Assembly (NCBI RefSeq): GCF_000270305.1
Contig: NC_015737.1
Coordinates: 923,501 to 987,500 of the forward strand
Source of the DNA: Clostridium sp. SY8519
GTDB taxonomy: Bacteria > Bacillota > Clostridia > Lachnospirales > Lachnospiraceae
Length of the DNA: 64,000 bases
Direction: 5' to 3'
The translations under genes and the position numbers were made by a program. Shown one piece after another: positions 1-8,296 of the stretch (positions are counted from its first letter, which is position 1; the number at the start of each line of letters is the position of its first letter). A model generated the notes under the pieces. The model was not told where the DNA came from, made no database searches, and saw only the letters and a program-made list of their open reading frames with translations.

Positions 1-576
1 CCGGATCTGGGTTTTCCGCTTGACGGTCCGGTACTTCACCTTGCCCCACTGGTCGGACAGGACCACGCGGTTGGGCTTTTTAAAGTAGCTGATACGGATA
101 TTCGTATATTTCTTTACAAATGACAGAGAAAGGTACGCGGTATCATCCCGGATTTCCACGATCTTGTATTTCGCGTTCTTCTGCGCTTTGTTGACCGTAT
201 AGGTCTTCGTATCCGCCGCCGCGCTGATGATATCGTTTCCATCGACATAGCGGAGCACCTTCTCAGTCGGGTCCCAGAAAAACCGGGCGTTGATCCCGCT
301 CTGCACCTCACTGATCGGCACATATCCTTCGTCGCCTTCCAGGTATCCGTTTGTTCCGGCCTGTGTTCCGTTCTTTACAATGTACATTTCATCAGAAGTC
401 TGCAGGCCGTAATAATCGTTCAGATTGACTTTTTCTTTGGATGGTGAATATCTCCTGGCATAGATGAATATGCCGGCCGCCACCAGGATCACAGCCAGGA
501 TCACAACCGGCAGGAGGATCCGCATCGGATTTCTTCTATGTGTGCGGGCGCCCCGATATCTTGGTCTTTTGCTCAT
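1..576 (-). CDS. Membrane-anchored GH18-like protein, N-terminal part (partial)
   Basis: The reading frame starts at an ATG at 574-576 and is open to base 1, so the window holds only the first 192 codons. The protein begins with a basic stretch, then one hydrophobic segment (about residues 18-39, an uncleaved anchor), then an extracellular region containing the motifs VNLNDYYGL, RFFWDPTEKVLRYV and SFVKKYTNIRISYF. I recognise this pattern from the copper-amine-oxidase-N-like domain that precedes glycosyl hydrolase 18 domains in clostridial YaaH/SpoVK-type envelope proteins. The catalytic domain would lie outside the window, so the GH18 call rests on the N-terminal pattern alone. It would act at the cell surface. 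Confidence 0.6.
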   Translation of the reverse strand, partial: MSKRPRYRGARTHRRNPMRILLPVVILAVILVAAGIFIYARRYSPSKEKVNLNDYYGLQTSDEMYIVKNGTQAGTNGYLEGDEGYVPISEVQSGINARFFWDPTEKVLRYVDGNDIISAAADTKTYTVNKAQKNAKYKIVEIRDDTAYLSLSFVKKYTNIRISYFKKPNRVVLSDQWGKVKYRTVKRKTQIR

Positions 577-613
577 AGTACATTTCTCCCTGTTATGCAT
601 ACATAGTAATTCC

Positions 614-642
614 TGTATAGTATACCCTATCCCTGCGGTCAA
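614..642 (-). promoter_or_regulatory. Sigma-A promoter candidate for the GH18-like gene
   Basis: On the minus strand a -35 box TTGACC (637-642) and a -10 box TATACA (614-619) are separated by 17 bases, upstream of the ATG at 576. Confidence 0.5.
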
Positions 643-703
643 CGCAAATTTCCGGAAAAATCTGCTGGTATCCTTTCAGTAAAAGTTCTGAAATAAAACG
701 AAT

Positions 704-737
704 AAAACTGCCCCGGGCACATCACCCGGGGCAGAAC
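704..737 (-). terminator. Intrinsic terminator after the 72-residue ORF
   Basis: An inverted repeat CTGCCCCGGG / CCCGGGGCAG with a short loop is followed on the minus strand by TTTTATTCGTTTTATT, as expected for a terminator of the gene at 764-982. Confidence 0.65.
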
Positions 738-763
738 ACTAAGGGACCTTTTTGTTTCATGGC

Positions 764-982
764 TTAGAGGCAGTCTCCGGCAATCCGGTTGATCCGGATC
801 GCTTTCAGACTCCCACGGTTGTTGAAAATGTAATCGCGCATAAAGGAATCATCTTCATGCACGTGGATCGCATCACAGACTGCCAGGAAATCCGCCGGTT
901 TCCCATCCAGGAAAATCCCGATCCCCTGCCGGTCGTAATACTGAAGTTCTGCAAAGACCAGTTCCTTCTTATTTGTATTCAT
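764..982 (-). CDS. Conserved small hypothetical protein (72 aa)
   Basis: A short protein of 72 residues starting with ATG at 982 and ending just before a good intrinsic terminator on the same strand, which supports it being a real transcript. It has no signal peptide or membrane segment. The core motif ELQYYDRQGIGIFLDGKPAD is the kind of sequence seen in small uncharacterised Lachnospiraceae proteins. The ribosome binding site is weak (GGGGCTGG). No function can be assigned. Confidence 0.55.
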   Translation of the reverse strand: MNTNKKELVFAELQYYDRQGIGIFLDGKPADFLAVCDAIHVHEDDSFMRDYIFNNRGSLKAIRINRIAGDCL

Positions 983-1927
983 GGCACCAGCCCCTGTCTG
1001 TCTTTTCCTTTCCCATATGCTTTCATTCTCCTCATTTTCCTCTGATCACCCGGGGCCGTACCCGGCCCGCGGGTCCCTTCCACGTTACACGATTCTTCCG
1101 GTTGCTCCCCCAGCATTCAGCAGACAGCGCGCCGCTGATACCGGTAAGTTGTGTGAAAATACGTCAATTAAGTCCGTTTCCGGGGATCCGCCCTGTACAG
1201 AGGGATCCTGTGATATATTTCAAATGCAGAAATTGCCGGTTTCTGCTGTTCTGCGCGGAATGTAACCTGCATCTTTCTTCCCTTCTGTTATCCCTTTTCC
1301 TTTCTTAAAAATATAGTTTTCAGTTTCCTATCATTATGAAAATGATAAATAAAAATCCCGCAGCAAAACGCTGATTCACCTGCCTCTCTTTCCCCGCCTG
1401 CATCGGCAGAACCGGAAGTACAAAACGCGCTGCAGCCGGCAAGGGTTTCTCAGAGCCTCATGCACATACAAATACTTCCAAAAATCATACAAATCCAATA
1501 CCGGGAAAATAAGAGATTCGGCCATCGGCTGTATCAGCCGGGAACTTCAGATTGTTCCGCCGTATGCTGCGCCCAGAAAGCGCGGAACCGCGCAGGGCAG
1601 GAACTCTGCAGCATTGCTCTTTCGATCCATCTGCATGACTGCTCTTATTTTGTTTTAACACATGTACAAACACAGCGCAATTGTCGCAATTTACAAAAAT
1701 AATTCCTCTGTTTTAGATACCTATACCTAAAGTTTTAGCAGGAAACACTGTTTTCCGCTCTCTTTTCCCTCTAAATCCGGGATTTATCCACTTGGGAACC
1801 CCTCCGGAAAATCTGGTCATTTTCCACAGTCTCCGGTTTTATGATCCGGCGCATCCCCACGCTTCCCGCTCTGCTTTCCGTAATAAAAATTTCATAATTC
1901 CAACGCCCTCCGGAAAAGCCGAAACCC
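983..1927. other. Intergenic region with no convincing gene
   Basis: About 0.95 kb without a coding frame that has both a credible ribosome binding site and a recognisable protein. It contains an AT-rich palindrome at about 1331-1349 (TATCATTATGAAAATGATA) and a short direct repeat GCAATTGTCGCAATT near 1677. The right end leads into the mecA promoter. A small RNA or decayed gene cannot be excluded. Confidence 0.5.
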
Positions 1928-1956
1928 TTGACGAACAGGCGGATTGCGGATATACT
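1928..1956 (+). promoter_or_regulatory. Sigma-A promoter of mecA
   Basis: TTGACG (1928-1933), 17-base spacer, TATACT (1951-1956). An AAAGGAG ribosome binding site (1968-1974) lies 9 bases before the ATG at 1984. Confidence 0.7.
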
Positions 1957-1983
1957 TGTTAACCTATAAAGGAGAAAAATACT

Positions 1984-2754
1984 ATGAAAATTGAACGATT
2001 AAATGATCGTCAGATCCGCTGCACCCTGACGAAGCAGGATCTGGATTCCCGCTCCATCAAGCTCAGCGAACTGGCCTACGGCTCCAAAAAAACAAAACAG
2101 CTCTTTCGCGATATGATGCAGATGGCGGCCGATGACCTTAATTTTCACGTTGACGATATTCCACTGATGATCGAGGCTATCCCCCTTCCCAAGGAATCCA
2201 TCGCGCTGATCATCTCCAAAGTGGACTCCCCCGATGAGCTTGACACCCGTTTTTCCAGCTTCACACAGAACATGAACCTGGACGAAGATGATCCTGACTT
2301 TGCCAGCGGTGAAGACGCCGATCTGGAGGATGATACAGACAGCTTCATGGATCTGATCAATCAGATCCGCGAAAAACATGCCAAGAATCAGACGCAGGAG
2401 GACGGCAGCGCCGACAACAAGCCATCCGCCGGCCAAAACGGCCGCGGCTCCCAGCCTTCCCGTAAGGTCCGGATCTATTCCTTTTCCGATCTTGACCTGG
2501 CGATCCGGCTGGCCCATTCCCTGCAGCATTTCTATACCGGCGAAAACACCCTGTACAAAGATCCCACCGGCGGCACCTACCGCCTGGCTCTCCATCAGGG
2601 CAGCCACAGCGATTCGGACTTTGACCGGATCTGCCATGCCGCGGCGGAATACCTCCACCCGGAGAAAAATGCCGCCGGACTGGAATCCTATTTCCGGGAG
2701 CATTTCCGCATGATTCTGCCGGAAAACGCGCTGCAGCTCCTTGCGGAGGTCTGA
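1984..2754 (+). CDS. mecA: Adaptor protein MecA
   Basis: A 256-residue member of the MecA/YpbH family. In Bacillus MecA delivers substrates such as ComK to the ClpC-ClpP protease. The N-terminal substrate-binding part (residues 1-85, opening MKIERLNDRQIRCTLTKQDL) is followed by an acidic, low-complexity linker (about 95-160, rich in D, E, N and Q). A C-terminal domain from about residue 160 has the family pattern YSFSDLDLAIRLAHSL and a closing acidic/aromatic section that in homologues contacts ClpC. Length and domain order are normal. It has its own promoter and a strong ribosome binding site. The insertion sequence begins about 100 bases after the stop codon. Confidence 0.9.
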   Translation: MKIERLNDRQIRCTLTKQDLDSRSIKLSELAYGSKKTKQLFRDMMQMAADDLNFHVDDIPLMIEAIPLPKESIALIISKVDSPDELDTRFSSFTQNMNLDEDDPDFASGEDADLEDDTDSFMDLINQIREKHAKNQTQEDGSADNKPSAGQNGRGSQPSRKVRIYSFSDLDLAIRLAHSLQHFYTGENTLYKDPTGGTYRLALHQGSHSDSDFDRICHAAAEYLHPEKNAAGLESYFREHFRMILPENALQLLAEV

Positions 2755-2896
2755 ACCTGGAGTATGTCGGAATCGATCGGACGACTAAGCCGGAGAGAAG
2801 TCCGGACCGGAAGTCCTCCTTCCGGCGCCTGAGAACGCGTACACAAAACAAATATTTCTAAAAAAGGGGCTGTCGGGAAATAGACGGCTAAAAACG

Positions 2897-2938
2897 GGAT
2901 CCGTCCAGACTCGAAATGAGTTTGGTCGGATCCTTTTC
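2897..2938 (+). terminator. Terminator-like hairpin at the left end of the IS
   Basis: A long near-perfect stem (GGATCCG...CGGATCC, continuing inward through ACTC/GAGT) is followed by TTTTCTG. It would stop transcription entering from mecA before it reaches the transposase gene. Confidence 0.6.
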
Positions 2939-3179
2939 TGTTCATATGATCTGGCTCATAAACCTTGCGTGCCGAATGTATGACATCACCAGAGGATGGA
3001 TCCCGCAAGGCTGATATCCCAAGTTCTCCCCGAACTGATCATATTGACTCTGGCAAACAGCCACCGCGAAAGCGACTGTCAGGGCTGGCGTCCGCAGATA
3101 GGACTGACATCTTTGAAATAAAAGAAAAAAGATGGCCGTTTCTGACCACCTTTCTCCCGTTACATTGTATAATGTAACT

Positions 3180-4937
3180 ATGCTAAAAAAACATCATTAT
3201 TATAACGATTTTTTCGAAAAAGGGCAACTGAAGATTAACTTCAGCTTATATCAGATCGGCATACCCGCCGACGACCCCGTCTATACCCTTAAAAAAGTGA
3301 TGGAGGATCTTGATTATTCCGGTCTGCTCGGCCGTTATTCTGCCAAGGGAAGAACCGGGTATAATCCGATCATGATGTTTGCTGTCGTCACCTACGCGAA
3401 CATGCGGGGCATACGTTCCGTGGACCGGATCGTTGAACTCTGTGAACGGGATGTCGCTTTCATCTGGCTGACAAAAGGCGAGAAGCCGAAACGTGATGCC
3501 TTTTACGACTTCATCGGAAAGAAGCTGACGGGTGATATCCTGGATGATCTGCATTATCAGTTCATCCTGCGCCTGCATAAGGAAGGCCTGATCAGCCTGG
3601 ATACCCTGTTCCTGGACGGGACAAAGCTGGAGGCGAATGCCAACCGGTATACGTTCGTCTGGAGGGGGAGTATCAATTACCATCTGGCCGGCCTGCTCGA
3701 TACGATTGATATGCTCTATGCAAGGTACAATACGCTGCTGGATCAGGAAGGATATAAGGAAAAGTACGGATTAGACAATGTAAAGATGTTTGCCATCGAA
3801 GGGATGGGCAAAGTCCGTGAAGTCATTGAAAAGAACAGGAAGAGAAAGCTCACAAAACACAAAAAGCTTCCCAACAATACACGGATCCGGATCAGCAACT
3901 GCTCCCCGCTGGAGATGCTGACGCTCCAGAAGAACTTAAAGCAGATCGCAGACGGTGAGGACATCATCTTCGCCAATGGAAAAGGGAAACGCAGGACGGA
4001 GCTCCAGAAGCTATACGAGGAACTGGAAAACTGCGGAAGGCGTTTGATGAAATACAAGGAATGCTTTGAGATCATGGGTGATGACAGGAACAGCTATTCC
4101 AAGACAGACCTGGAAGCAACATTCATGCGGATGAAAGAAGACCACATGCTCAACGGCCAGTTAAAGCCGGCATATAATGTACAGATCGCAGTGGAAAACT
4201 ACTTCATTATCCACAGTTATGTCAGTAACGACCGGACAGACTATGATACTTTGATCCCGGTGGCGGAAAAACACAAAGCAGCCTTTGGGAGATATCCAGA
4301 AGAGTTCACTGCGGACAGCGGATACTGCAGCGAAAAGAACCTCCTGTATCTGAAAGAAAACGGGATCACCAGCTACATCAAGCTGCAGGAACACGAGAAG
4401 ATGAAAACACGCGCATATAAAAACGACATCGGCAGGCATTACAACATGGAGAAATGCGCAGATGATGAGGGGGGTTACTACCGCTGCCATGACGGCCGCA
4501 GCCTCCGGCATATCCGGACAGAGAGACATAAACGGGACGGTTATACACAAACCATGGAAGTGTACGGATGTGCGGACTGCAGCGGATGCGCGCATAAAGG
4601 AAGATGCCTGTATAAATATGATGCCGGTCGGGATGCTGACAAAAACAAGATGATGAAGATCAATGAGTCCTGGGAGGAGCTGAAAGCAGAGAGCCACAGG
4701 AACATCCAGAGTGAGCACGGCATCTATAACCGTCAGGTCCGATCGATCCAGACGGAAGGCCATTTTGGCGACATCAAGGAAAACGAGGGGTTCCGCCGGT
4801 TCAACTACCGATCATCCAAAAAAGTGTATAAGGAATTCATGCTGTTTGTGATCGGACGGAACATCAATAAATACCATAGGTTCCAGACAGGGCAGCTGAA
4901 GGAATTCGAGCCAAAAACAGAGAGTTCTGCAGCGTAA
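3180..4937 (+). CDS. IS1182-family transposase
   Basis: A DDE transposase of about 585 residues. The start is taken as the ATG at 3180 (MLKKHHYYNDFFEKGQLKI); an in-frame ATG at 3132 would add 16 residues without family character. The N-terminal DUF772-like section (GYNPIMMFAVVTYANMRGIR) is followed by a catalytic core with LDTLFLDGTKLEANANRYTF (first Asp), FTADSGYCSEKNLLYL (second Asp) and a C-terminal EGHFGDIKENEGFRRFNYR block carrying the Glu. A cluster of four cysteines (CADCSGCAHKGRC) precedes that last block, as usual in this family. The frame is uninterrupted, so the element may be active. Confidence 0.88.
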   Translation: MLKKHHYYNDFFEKGQLKINFSLYQIGIPADDPVYTLKKVMEDLDYSGLLGRYSAKGRTGYNPIMMFAVVTYANMRGIRSVDRIVELCERDVAFIWLTKGEKPKRDAFYDFIGKKLTGDILDDLHYQFILRLHKEGLISLDTLFLDGTKLEANANRYTFVWRGSINYHLAGLLDTIDMLYARYNTLLDQEGYKEKYGLDNVKMFAIEGMGKVREVIEKNRKRKLTKHKKLPNNTRIRISNCSPLEMLTLQKNLKQIADGEDIIFANGKGKRRTELQKLYEELENCGRRLMKYKECFEIMGDDRNSYSKTDLEATFMRMKEDHMLNGQLKPAYNVQIAVENYFIIHSYVSNDRTDYDTLIPVAEKHKAAFGRYPEEFTADSGYCSEKNLLYLKENGITSYIKLQEHEKMKTRAYKNDIGRHYNMEKCADDEGGYYRCHDGRSLRHIRTERHKRDGYTQTMEVYGCADCSGCAHKGRCLYKYDAGRDADKNKMMKINESWEELKAESHRNIQSEHGIYNRQVRSIQTEGHFGDIKENEGFRRFNYRSSKKVYKEFMLFVIGRNINKYHRFQTGQLKEFEPKTESSAA

Positions 4938-5008
4938 AAGAAAAGCCCCCGCAAAAAGAAGGATTATGGGGATAGTCTGCGCCAAAATCCGGATGATATC
5001 AAAGAAAG

Positions 5009-5063
5009 AGGATCCCTGCTATAATGCAGCTTCTTAAGAAGTGCTGAATATATCAGGGATCCT
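5009..5063. repeat. Large palindrome in the 3' part of the IS
   Basis: AGGATCCCTG at 5009-5018 is matched perfectly by CAGGGATCCT at 5054-5063. Inside it lie further nested arms (TATA/TATA, GCAGC/TGCTG) and the centre CTTCTTAAGAAG. Transcribed RNA would fold into a long hairpin about 55 bases in length. Confidence 0.7.
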
Positions 5064-5075
5064 GTCTGTTTCAGT

Positions 5076-5117
5076 GATAAGGGGCTGAAATCGGTATTAT
5101 CCGATAACCCCTTTTTC
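5076..5117 (+). terminator. Terminator-like hairpin overlapping the right IS end
   Basis: AAGGGG...TCGG-tattat-CCGA..CCCC followed by five T residues. It overlaps the right terminal repeat and would end transposase transcripts. Confidence 0.55.
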
Positions 5118-5151
5118 CGGTGTCCCGGTATGTATGCAATTCCGTTACAAT

Positions 5152-5373
5152 TTAAGCCTCTTTTGCAGCATCCTGTGCAATCACTTCATTAATACGTGCT
5201 ACCAGCTCATCCGGATTGATTCCGTGAACTGCTGCTGCTTCCTCGATGGTCTCCATCTGGGATGCCGGACATCCCAGGCAGTGCATACCGATCTCCATCA
5301 GTACCGGTGCTACGCCTGCATCAATTCTTAACAGATCGCCGATCATGGTTTCCTTTGTAATCTGCTGTGCCAT
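5152..5373 (-). CDS. DUF1858 domain protein (CxxC redox-type)
   Basis: A 73-residue protein that is essentially one DUF1858 domain, the family also called hybrid-cluster-associated redox disulfide protein. It has the pattern [27 protein letters not shown], a conserved CLGCPAS motif with two cysteines two residues apart, and a helical C-terminus ([14 protein letters not shown]). Family members are thought to take part in thiol or metal chemistry; the function is not established. The AAAGGAGA ribosome binding site is well placed before the ATG at 5373. It has a candidate promoter of its own at 5481-5509. Confidence 0.85.
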   Translation of the reverse strand: MAQQITKETMIGDLLRIDAGVAPVLMEIGMHCLGCPASQMETIEEAAAVHGINPDELVARINEVIAQDAAKEA

Positions 5374-5480
5374 GTGAGTTCTCCTTTCGTTTTCAAATCG
5401 GCCAGGTACCCTGGCATGTATTTCTCGTTCCGGTCAGCCAAATGACCCGTCCCGAAACTATTCTTCGTGAGTCAGCGTTA

Positions 5481-5509
5481 AGTATAATACCTGTTTCAGA
5501 AAAAAGCAA
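5481..5509 (-). promoter_or_regulatory. Sigma-A promoter candidate for the DUF1858 gene
   Basis: On the minus strand TTGCTT (5504-5509), 17 bases, TATACT (5481-5486). The leader to the start codon would be about 100 bases. Confidence 0.5.
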
Positions 5510-5546
5510 GCATTTATTTCCCTGTATTTTTCTATGATATCCGGGG

Positions 5547-5579
5547 TATGCAAACGCCTGCCACAGGCGGCTTTGCATA
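5547..5579 (-). terminator. Hairpin after the thioesterase gene, no T-run
   Basis: TATGCAAA-CGCCTG-cca-CAGGCG-gc-TTTGCATA forms a 14-bp stem just after the thioesterase stop. Neither strand has a T-tract next to it, so it may be a weak terminator or a transcript-stabilising structure. Confidence 0.4.
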
Positions 5580-5602
5580 TTCTGTATAAATTTTCTATGA
5601 TT

Positions 5603-6067
5603 TTACCGGTCTAATCTGTCTGCTCTCGCCGCGGCTCCCCGCAGTTCCTCTGCGTGTTCCGTAAACCGCCTGTATATTTCCGGATACTTCCGTTTCACCC
5701 GAATGGGACGAAGCTCCCGGTTCAGAAAACAGTGGCTGGTAGATCCCGTCGCGTGAACCACCGCCCCGTCTTCACTGGTAATCACATACCGGACCCCGAA
5801 CTTCAGTCCGTCAAACCACTCGACACTCATCTCGATTTTTACGGTTACTCCATAGGGTACAGCAGCTTTATAACTGCACTGCACATCAAGCACCGGAAAC
5901 ATAATTCCCAGCTCTTCCAGTCTGTCATACGGCATTCCCGCCTGATTCAGATAATCCACCCGGGCTTCTTCAAACCAGCGGATATAGTTTGAGTGATGCA
6001 CAATACGCATCCCGTCTGTCTCATAATACTGAACTACATGAAAATAAGGTTTCATTCCCTTGCGCAT
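5603..6067 (-). CDS. Acyl-CoA thioesterase, 4HBT (YbgC/FadM) family
   Basis: A 154-residue single hotdog-fold protein. The N-terminal motif YYETDGMRIVHHSNYIRWFEEAR matches the YbgC/FadM signature, where the Asp/His region forms the catalytic site for hydrolysis of acyl-CoA thioesters. The middle and end follow the family (VPYGVTVKIEMSVEWFDGLKFGVRY, then a strand ending in TGSTSHCFLN). It is cytosolic. The preferred substrate cannot be read from the sequence. The start could be the first ATG (6067) or the fifth codon (6055). The neighbouring genes do not suggest a pathway. Confidence 0.85.
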   Translation of the reverse strand: MRKGMKPYFHVVQYYETDGMRIVHHSNYIRWFEEARVDYLNQAGMPYDRLEELGIMFPVLDVQCSYKAAVPYGVTVKIEMSVEWFDGLKFGVRYVITSEDGAVVHATGSTSHCFLNRELRPIRVKRKYPEIYRRFTEHAEELRGAAARADRLDR

Positions 6068-6130
6068 AGCTGTTTCTCTTTTCTGCTCTGTAACTTTCTT
6101 CGTAATCTTCTTTGTAACACGCGCTTACCT

Positions 6131-7552
6131 TCACTGTCTGATCTGCACGGCCAGCCGGTCCGCATTTTTGTACAGGGACGGATTGGCATTTCCCTTGTCG
6201 CAGTATATCCGGAACGGCGTCATTCCCTGCACCGGACAGAAATGGCACTCCGGGTCATCCCAGTCAGAGGTATCTTTTTTTATTCTGCCGGTATCGGTCC
6301 GCTGATCCATCTCATAGGCCAGCAGGAACCGTTTGCTGATCAGCAGATCCCCGTCTTCCGCCTGTTTCTGCTTAAACAGATCCGCCGTGCGGATATTCAC
6401 TGACACAAAACCGTTTTCCAGGGGAGCCAGACTGCCGATTTCCGGCAGAAGCCGAAGCAGATCCTGCAGAAGCCAGCCCCGGGCGATAATCCGCTGGTTG
6501 CCTGCATTGTGATTGAAAAACAGGTACTGTTCTTCCCGTTCCAGATCCCCGTAGCGCTGTTTTAATTCTGCCAGTGTGTATCCGTAGACTTTTTCCGGCG
6601 CTTCCGGATCTCCGATGACAATGGAAAAGTCATAGGGTTCCCGGCTTACGGGCACCCGTATCTCCCGGGAATCCTCCGAAACACGTGCTTCCCCAAACAG
6701 GAAGCCCGCCAGCTCTTCCAGCAATACTCCGTTTTGGTAAAATCCCAGTGTTTTCCCTGTTTCGTCCGCAAAAAACAGCCAGGCCGGCTCCTGTTCCCGC
6801 AGCCGGATTCTGCTTCCGTCTCTGCTGATAGCCTGAATCCCGGCGCTGCCCTTCCGCCGGCTCAGCTTTCGGTCCCAGTAGCCCTCCGTCAGCGGAACCG
6901 CAAAGGTGGGGATCTTTTTTCCGTCTTCCGCCGACAGTTCCGCGGGAAATACTTCAAATCCGCGCCCATCTTCGGCAGGTGCGAAAATCTCTTCCATTCC
7001 CAGATACTGATCATGCTCCAGACCGGTGCCCTTTGCGTAAAACGCCCGGTCTCTGCTGCCTGCCACTGCTGCCCAGGTGCCTTTTGCAAAGAAGTCTTTG
7101 TTTTTATCCGTAATTCCCCGCTGTCCAAACATCAGGGTCGGCCAGGGATACTGCCCGGCATGGCTGCTGTTCTTATAAAAAGACAGCATGCCTTCCACTT
7201 CCCGGGCGCCGTCGGCACTCCCCTCCGGCATCTGCGGAAAATAATAGCGCGTCTCATACATTTCCGACACCAGTGTCTCATAGCCGTCCACTGACAGAAA
7301 ACGCACGTCCTCCGGCTTCTCCACTCCCGCCCTGGCAAACAGGCGGTTCAGGAAAATTCCGTGTCCTTCTTCAAATCCTTGGCTGGTGCTGCGTTCGTGT
7401 TCATCCAGTATAGAATACCGCGCGCTGCCCTGCCCGTCAAACGCAAGAAACTGCTGTACCGAAAACAGCACATTCTTCTCCGCCGCGCTGCCGCACAGAA
7501 AAAGTCCGATTTTCTCAGCCTGTTCTGCGATTTCTATAGATTTTATCTTCAT
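6131..7552 (-). CDS. Hypothetical protein with possible sulfite-oxidase-like repeats
   Basis: A soluble protein of 473 residues, starting at the ATG at 7552 because GGAGGA lies six bases upstream; a GTG at 7618 is also in frame. I do not recognise a characterised family. Two regions resemble the molybdopterin-binding fold of sulfite-oxidase-type proteins: VRFLSVDGYETLVSEM in the first half, and RGWLLQDLLRLLP ... FVSVNIRTADLF ... RFLLAYEMDQRTDTGR near the C-terminus (compare dLL...v.f.s.DGy...llAYe.nG). PTLMFGQRGITDKNKDFF is another distinctive motif. The DDPECHFCPVQG segment adds a CxxC pair. No signal peptide or membrane segment is seen. Cofactor binding is speculative. Confidence 0.5.
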   Translation of the reverse strand: MKIKSIEIAEQAEKIGLFLCGSAAEKNVLFSVQQFLAFDGQGSARYSILDEHERSTSQGFEEGHGIFLNRLFARAGVEKPEDVRFLSVDGYETLVSEMYETRYYFPQMPEGSADGAREVEGMLSFYKNSSHAGQYPWPTLMFGQRGITDKNKDFFAKGTWAAVAGSRDRAFYAKGTGLEHDQYLGMEEIFAPAEDGRGFEVFPAELSAEDGKKIPTFAVPLTEGYWDRKLSRRKGSAGIQAISRDGSRIRLREQEPAWLFFADETGKTLGFYQNGVLLEELAGFLFGEARVSEDSREIRVPVSREPYDFSIVIGDPEAPEKVYGYTLAELKQRYGDLEREEQYLFFNHNAGNQRIIARGWLLQDLLRLLPEIGSLAPLENGFVSVNIRTADLFKQKQAEDGDLLISKRFLLAYEMDQRTDTGRIKKDTSDWDDPECHFCPVQGMTPFRIYCDKGNANPSLYKNADRLAVQIRQ

Positions 7553-7968
7553 ACCGTCCTCCGTTTCCGCTGCTCCCTTTGCCGCAGCGCCGTCGCCCAT
7601 ATGCTCTGTGTCTCCCACAGCCCCGTGCTGTATTTCCCGGCTGCTCCGGAAGTCTTGTTCCGCATGTTTTTCGGCTGTCCCGGAAGCCCTGACCCGCGTG
7701 CCTCCCGAACATACTCCAATCTGTGTACGTTATTATAGTACCACAGATCGGCCACCGAACGTTATCCAAAAGCCTCGGCGACTTATCCTGTTTTTCTATT
7801 CCGATCTGTCTGTATAAATTTTCCTCAGAAACAGGAAAAAATTTGTCCGAAAAAAGTACAGTTAGTCAAATCTCACTTTCTTGCAATTACCTTTCGTTTG
7901 TATTATTATCATGATAAAGCTTTTTTGGAGAGCTTATATAGCTGATATTATTAAGGAGGTACACAACC
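7553..7968. other. Divergent intergenic region before the ferredoxin gene
   Basis: About 0.4 kb between two divergently transcribed genes. The right side carries the ferredoxin promoter and the left side has a minus-strand TATAAT at 7732-7737 that may serve the orphan gene. Nothing else stands out. Confidence 0.5.
7881..7909 (+). promoter_or_regulatory. Sigma-A promoter of the ferredoxin gene
   Basis: TTGCAA (7881-7886), 17 bases, TATTAT (7904-7909), leading to an AAGGAGG ribosome binding site at about 7953. Confidence 0.6.
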
Positions 7969-8139
7969 ATGGCAAGAGTTATTTCTGATGCTTGCATCAG
8001 CTGCGGCGCATGCGCAGGCACATGTCCGGTAGACGCAATTTCCGAAGGCGACAGCCAGTACGTAATTGACGCGGACGCTTGTATCGATTGCGGTGCTTGC
8101 GAGGACGGATGTCCGGTAGGCGCAATTGCAGCTGAGTAA
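7969..8139 (+). CDS. 2[4Fe-4S] ferredoxin
   Basis: A 56-residue clostridial-type ferredoxin. Two near-identical halves each carry CxxCxxCxxxCP: CISCGACAGTCP at residues 9-20 and CIDCGACEDGCP at 38-49. These bind two [4Fe-4S] clusters, and the protein carries low-potential electrons for enzymes such as pyruvate:ferredoxin oxidoreductase and hydrogenases. The ATG at 7969 follows a perfect AAGGAGG. It is a single-gene transcript with its own promoter and a strong terminator. Length and motif spacing are typical, and the sequence is acidic (calculated by eye). Confidence 0.97.
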   Translation: MARVISDACISCGACAGTCPVDAISEGDSQYVIDADACIDCGACEDGCPVGAIAAE

Positions 8140-8169
8140 TACACTCATCTCGAGCAATGTACACATAAG

Positions 8170-8199
8170 AGAGCACGGCAGTTCTGCCGTGCTCTTTTT
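8170..8199 (+). terminator. Terminator of the ferredoxin gene
   Basis: AGAGCACGGCAG-ttct-CTGCCGTGCTCT followed by TTTTTG: a GC-rich stem and T-run 30 bases after the stop codon. Confidence 0.9.
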
Positions 8200-8296
8200 G
8201 TCTGCCTTTTTTTCTGTATGCAGAAAGCCGGCCCTGCGCCCGCTTTTTCTGCCGCGCAGAACCGGCAATCCGCCGCATCCGCCTAATTGTCCGTCC

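Larger units (their letters stand above)
2861..5116 (+). mobile_element. IS1182-family insertion sequence, apparently complete
   Basis: A single long transposase gene is bracketed by imperfect terminal inverted repeats. The left end reads AAAAAGGGGCTGTCGGGAAAT (from 2861, 21 bases in all) and the right end, read on the minus strand from 5116, differs from it at four positions. Neither end shows an obvious target duplication. Strong hairpins lie just inside both ends (2897-2938, 5009-5063 and 5076-5117). The exact ends are inferred from the repeat match and could be off by a few bases. Confidence 0.65.

Noticed and set aside
1784..1820. DnaA-box-like TTTATCCAC and TTTTCCACA near mecA, as a possible replication origin
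   Set aside because: There are only two imperfect matches, no cluster, no dnaA or dnaN neighbour and no AT-rich unwinding element.
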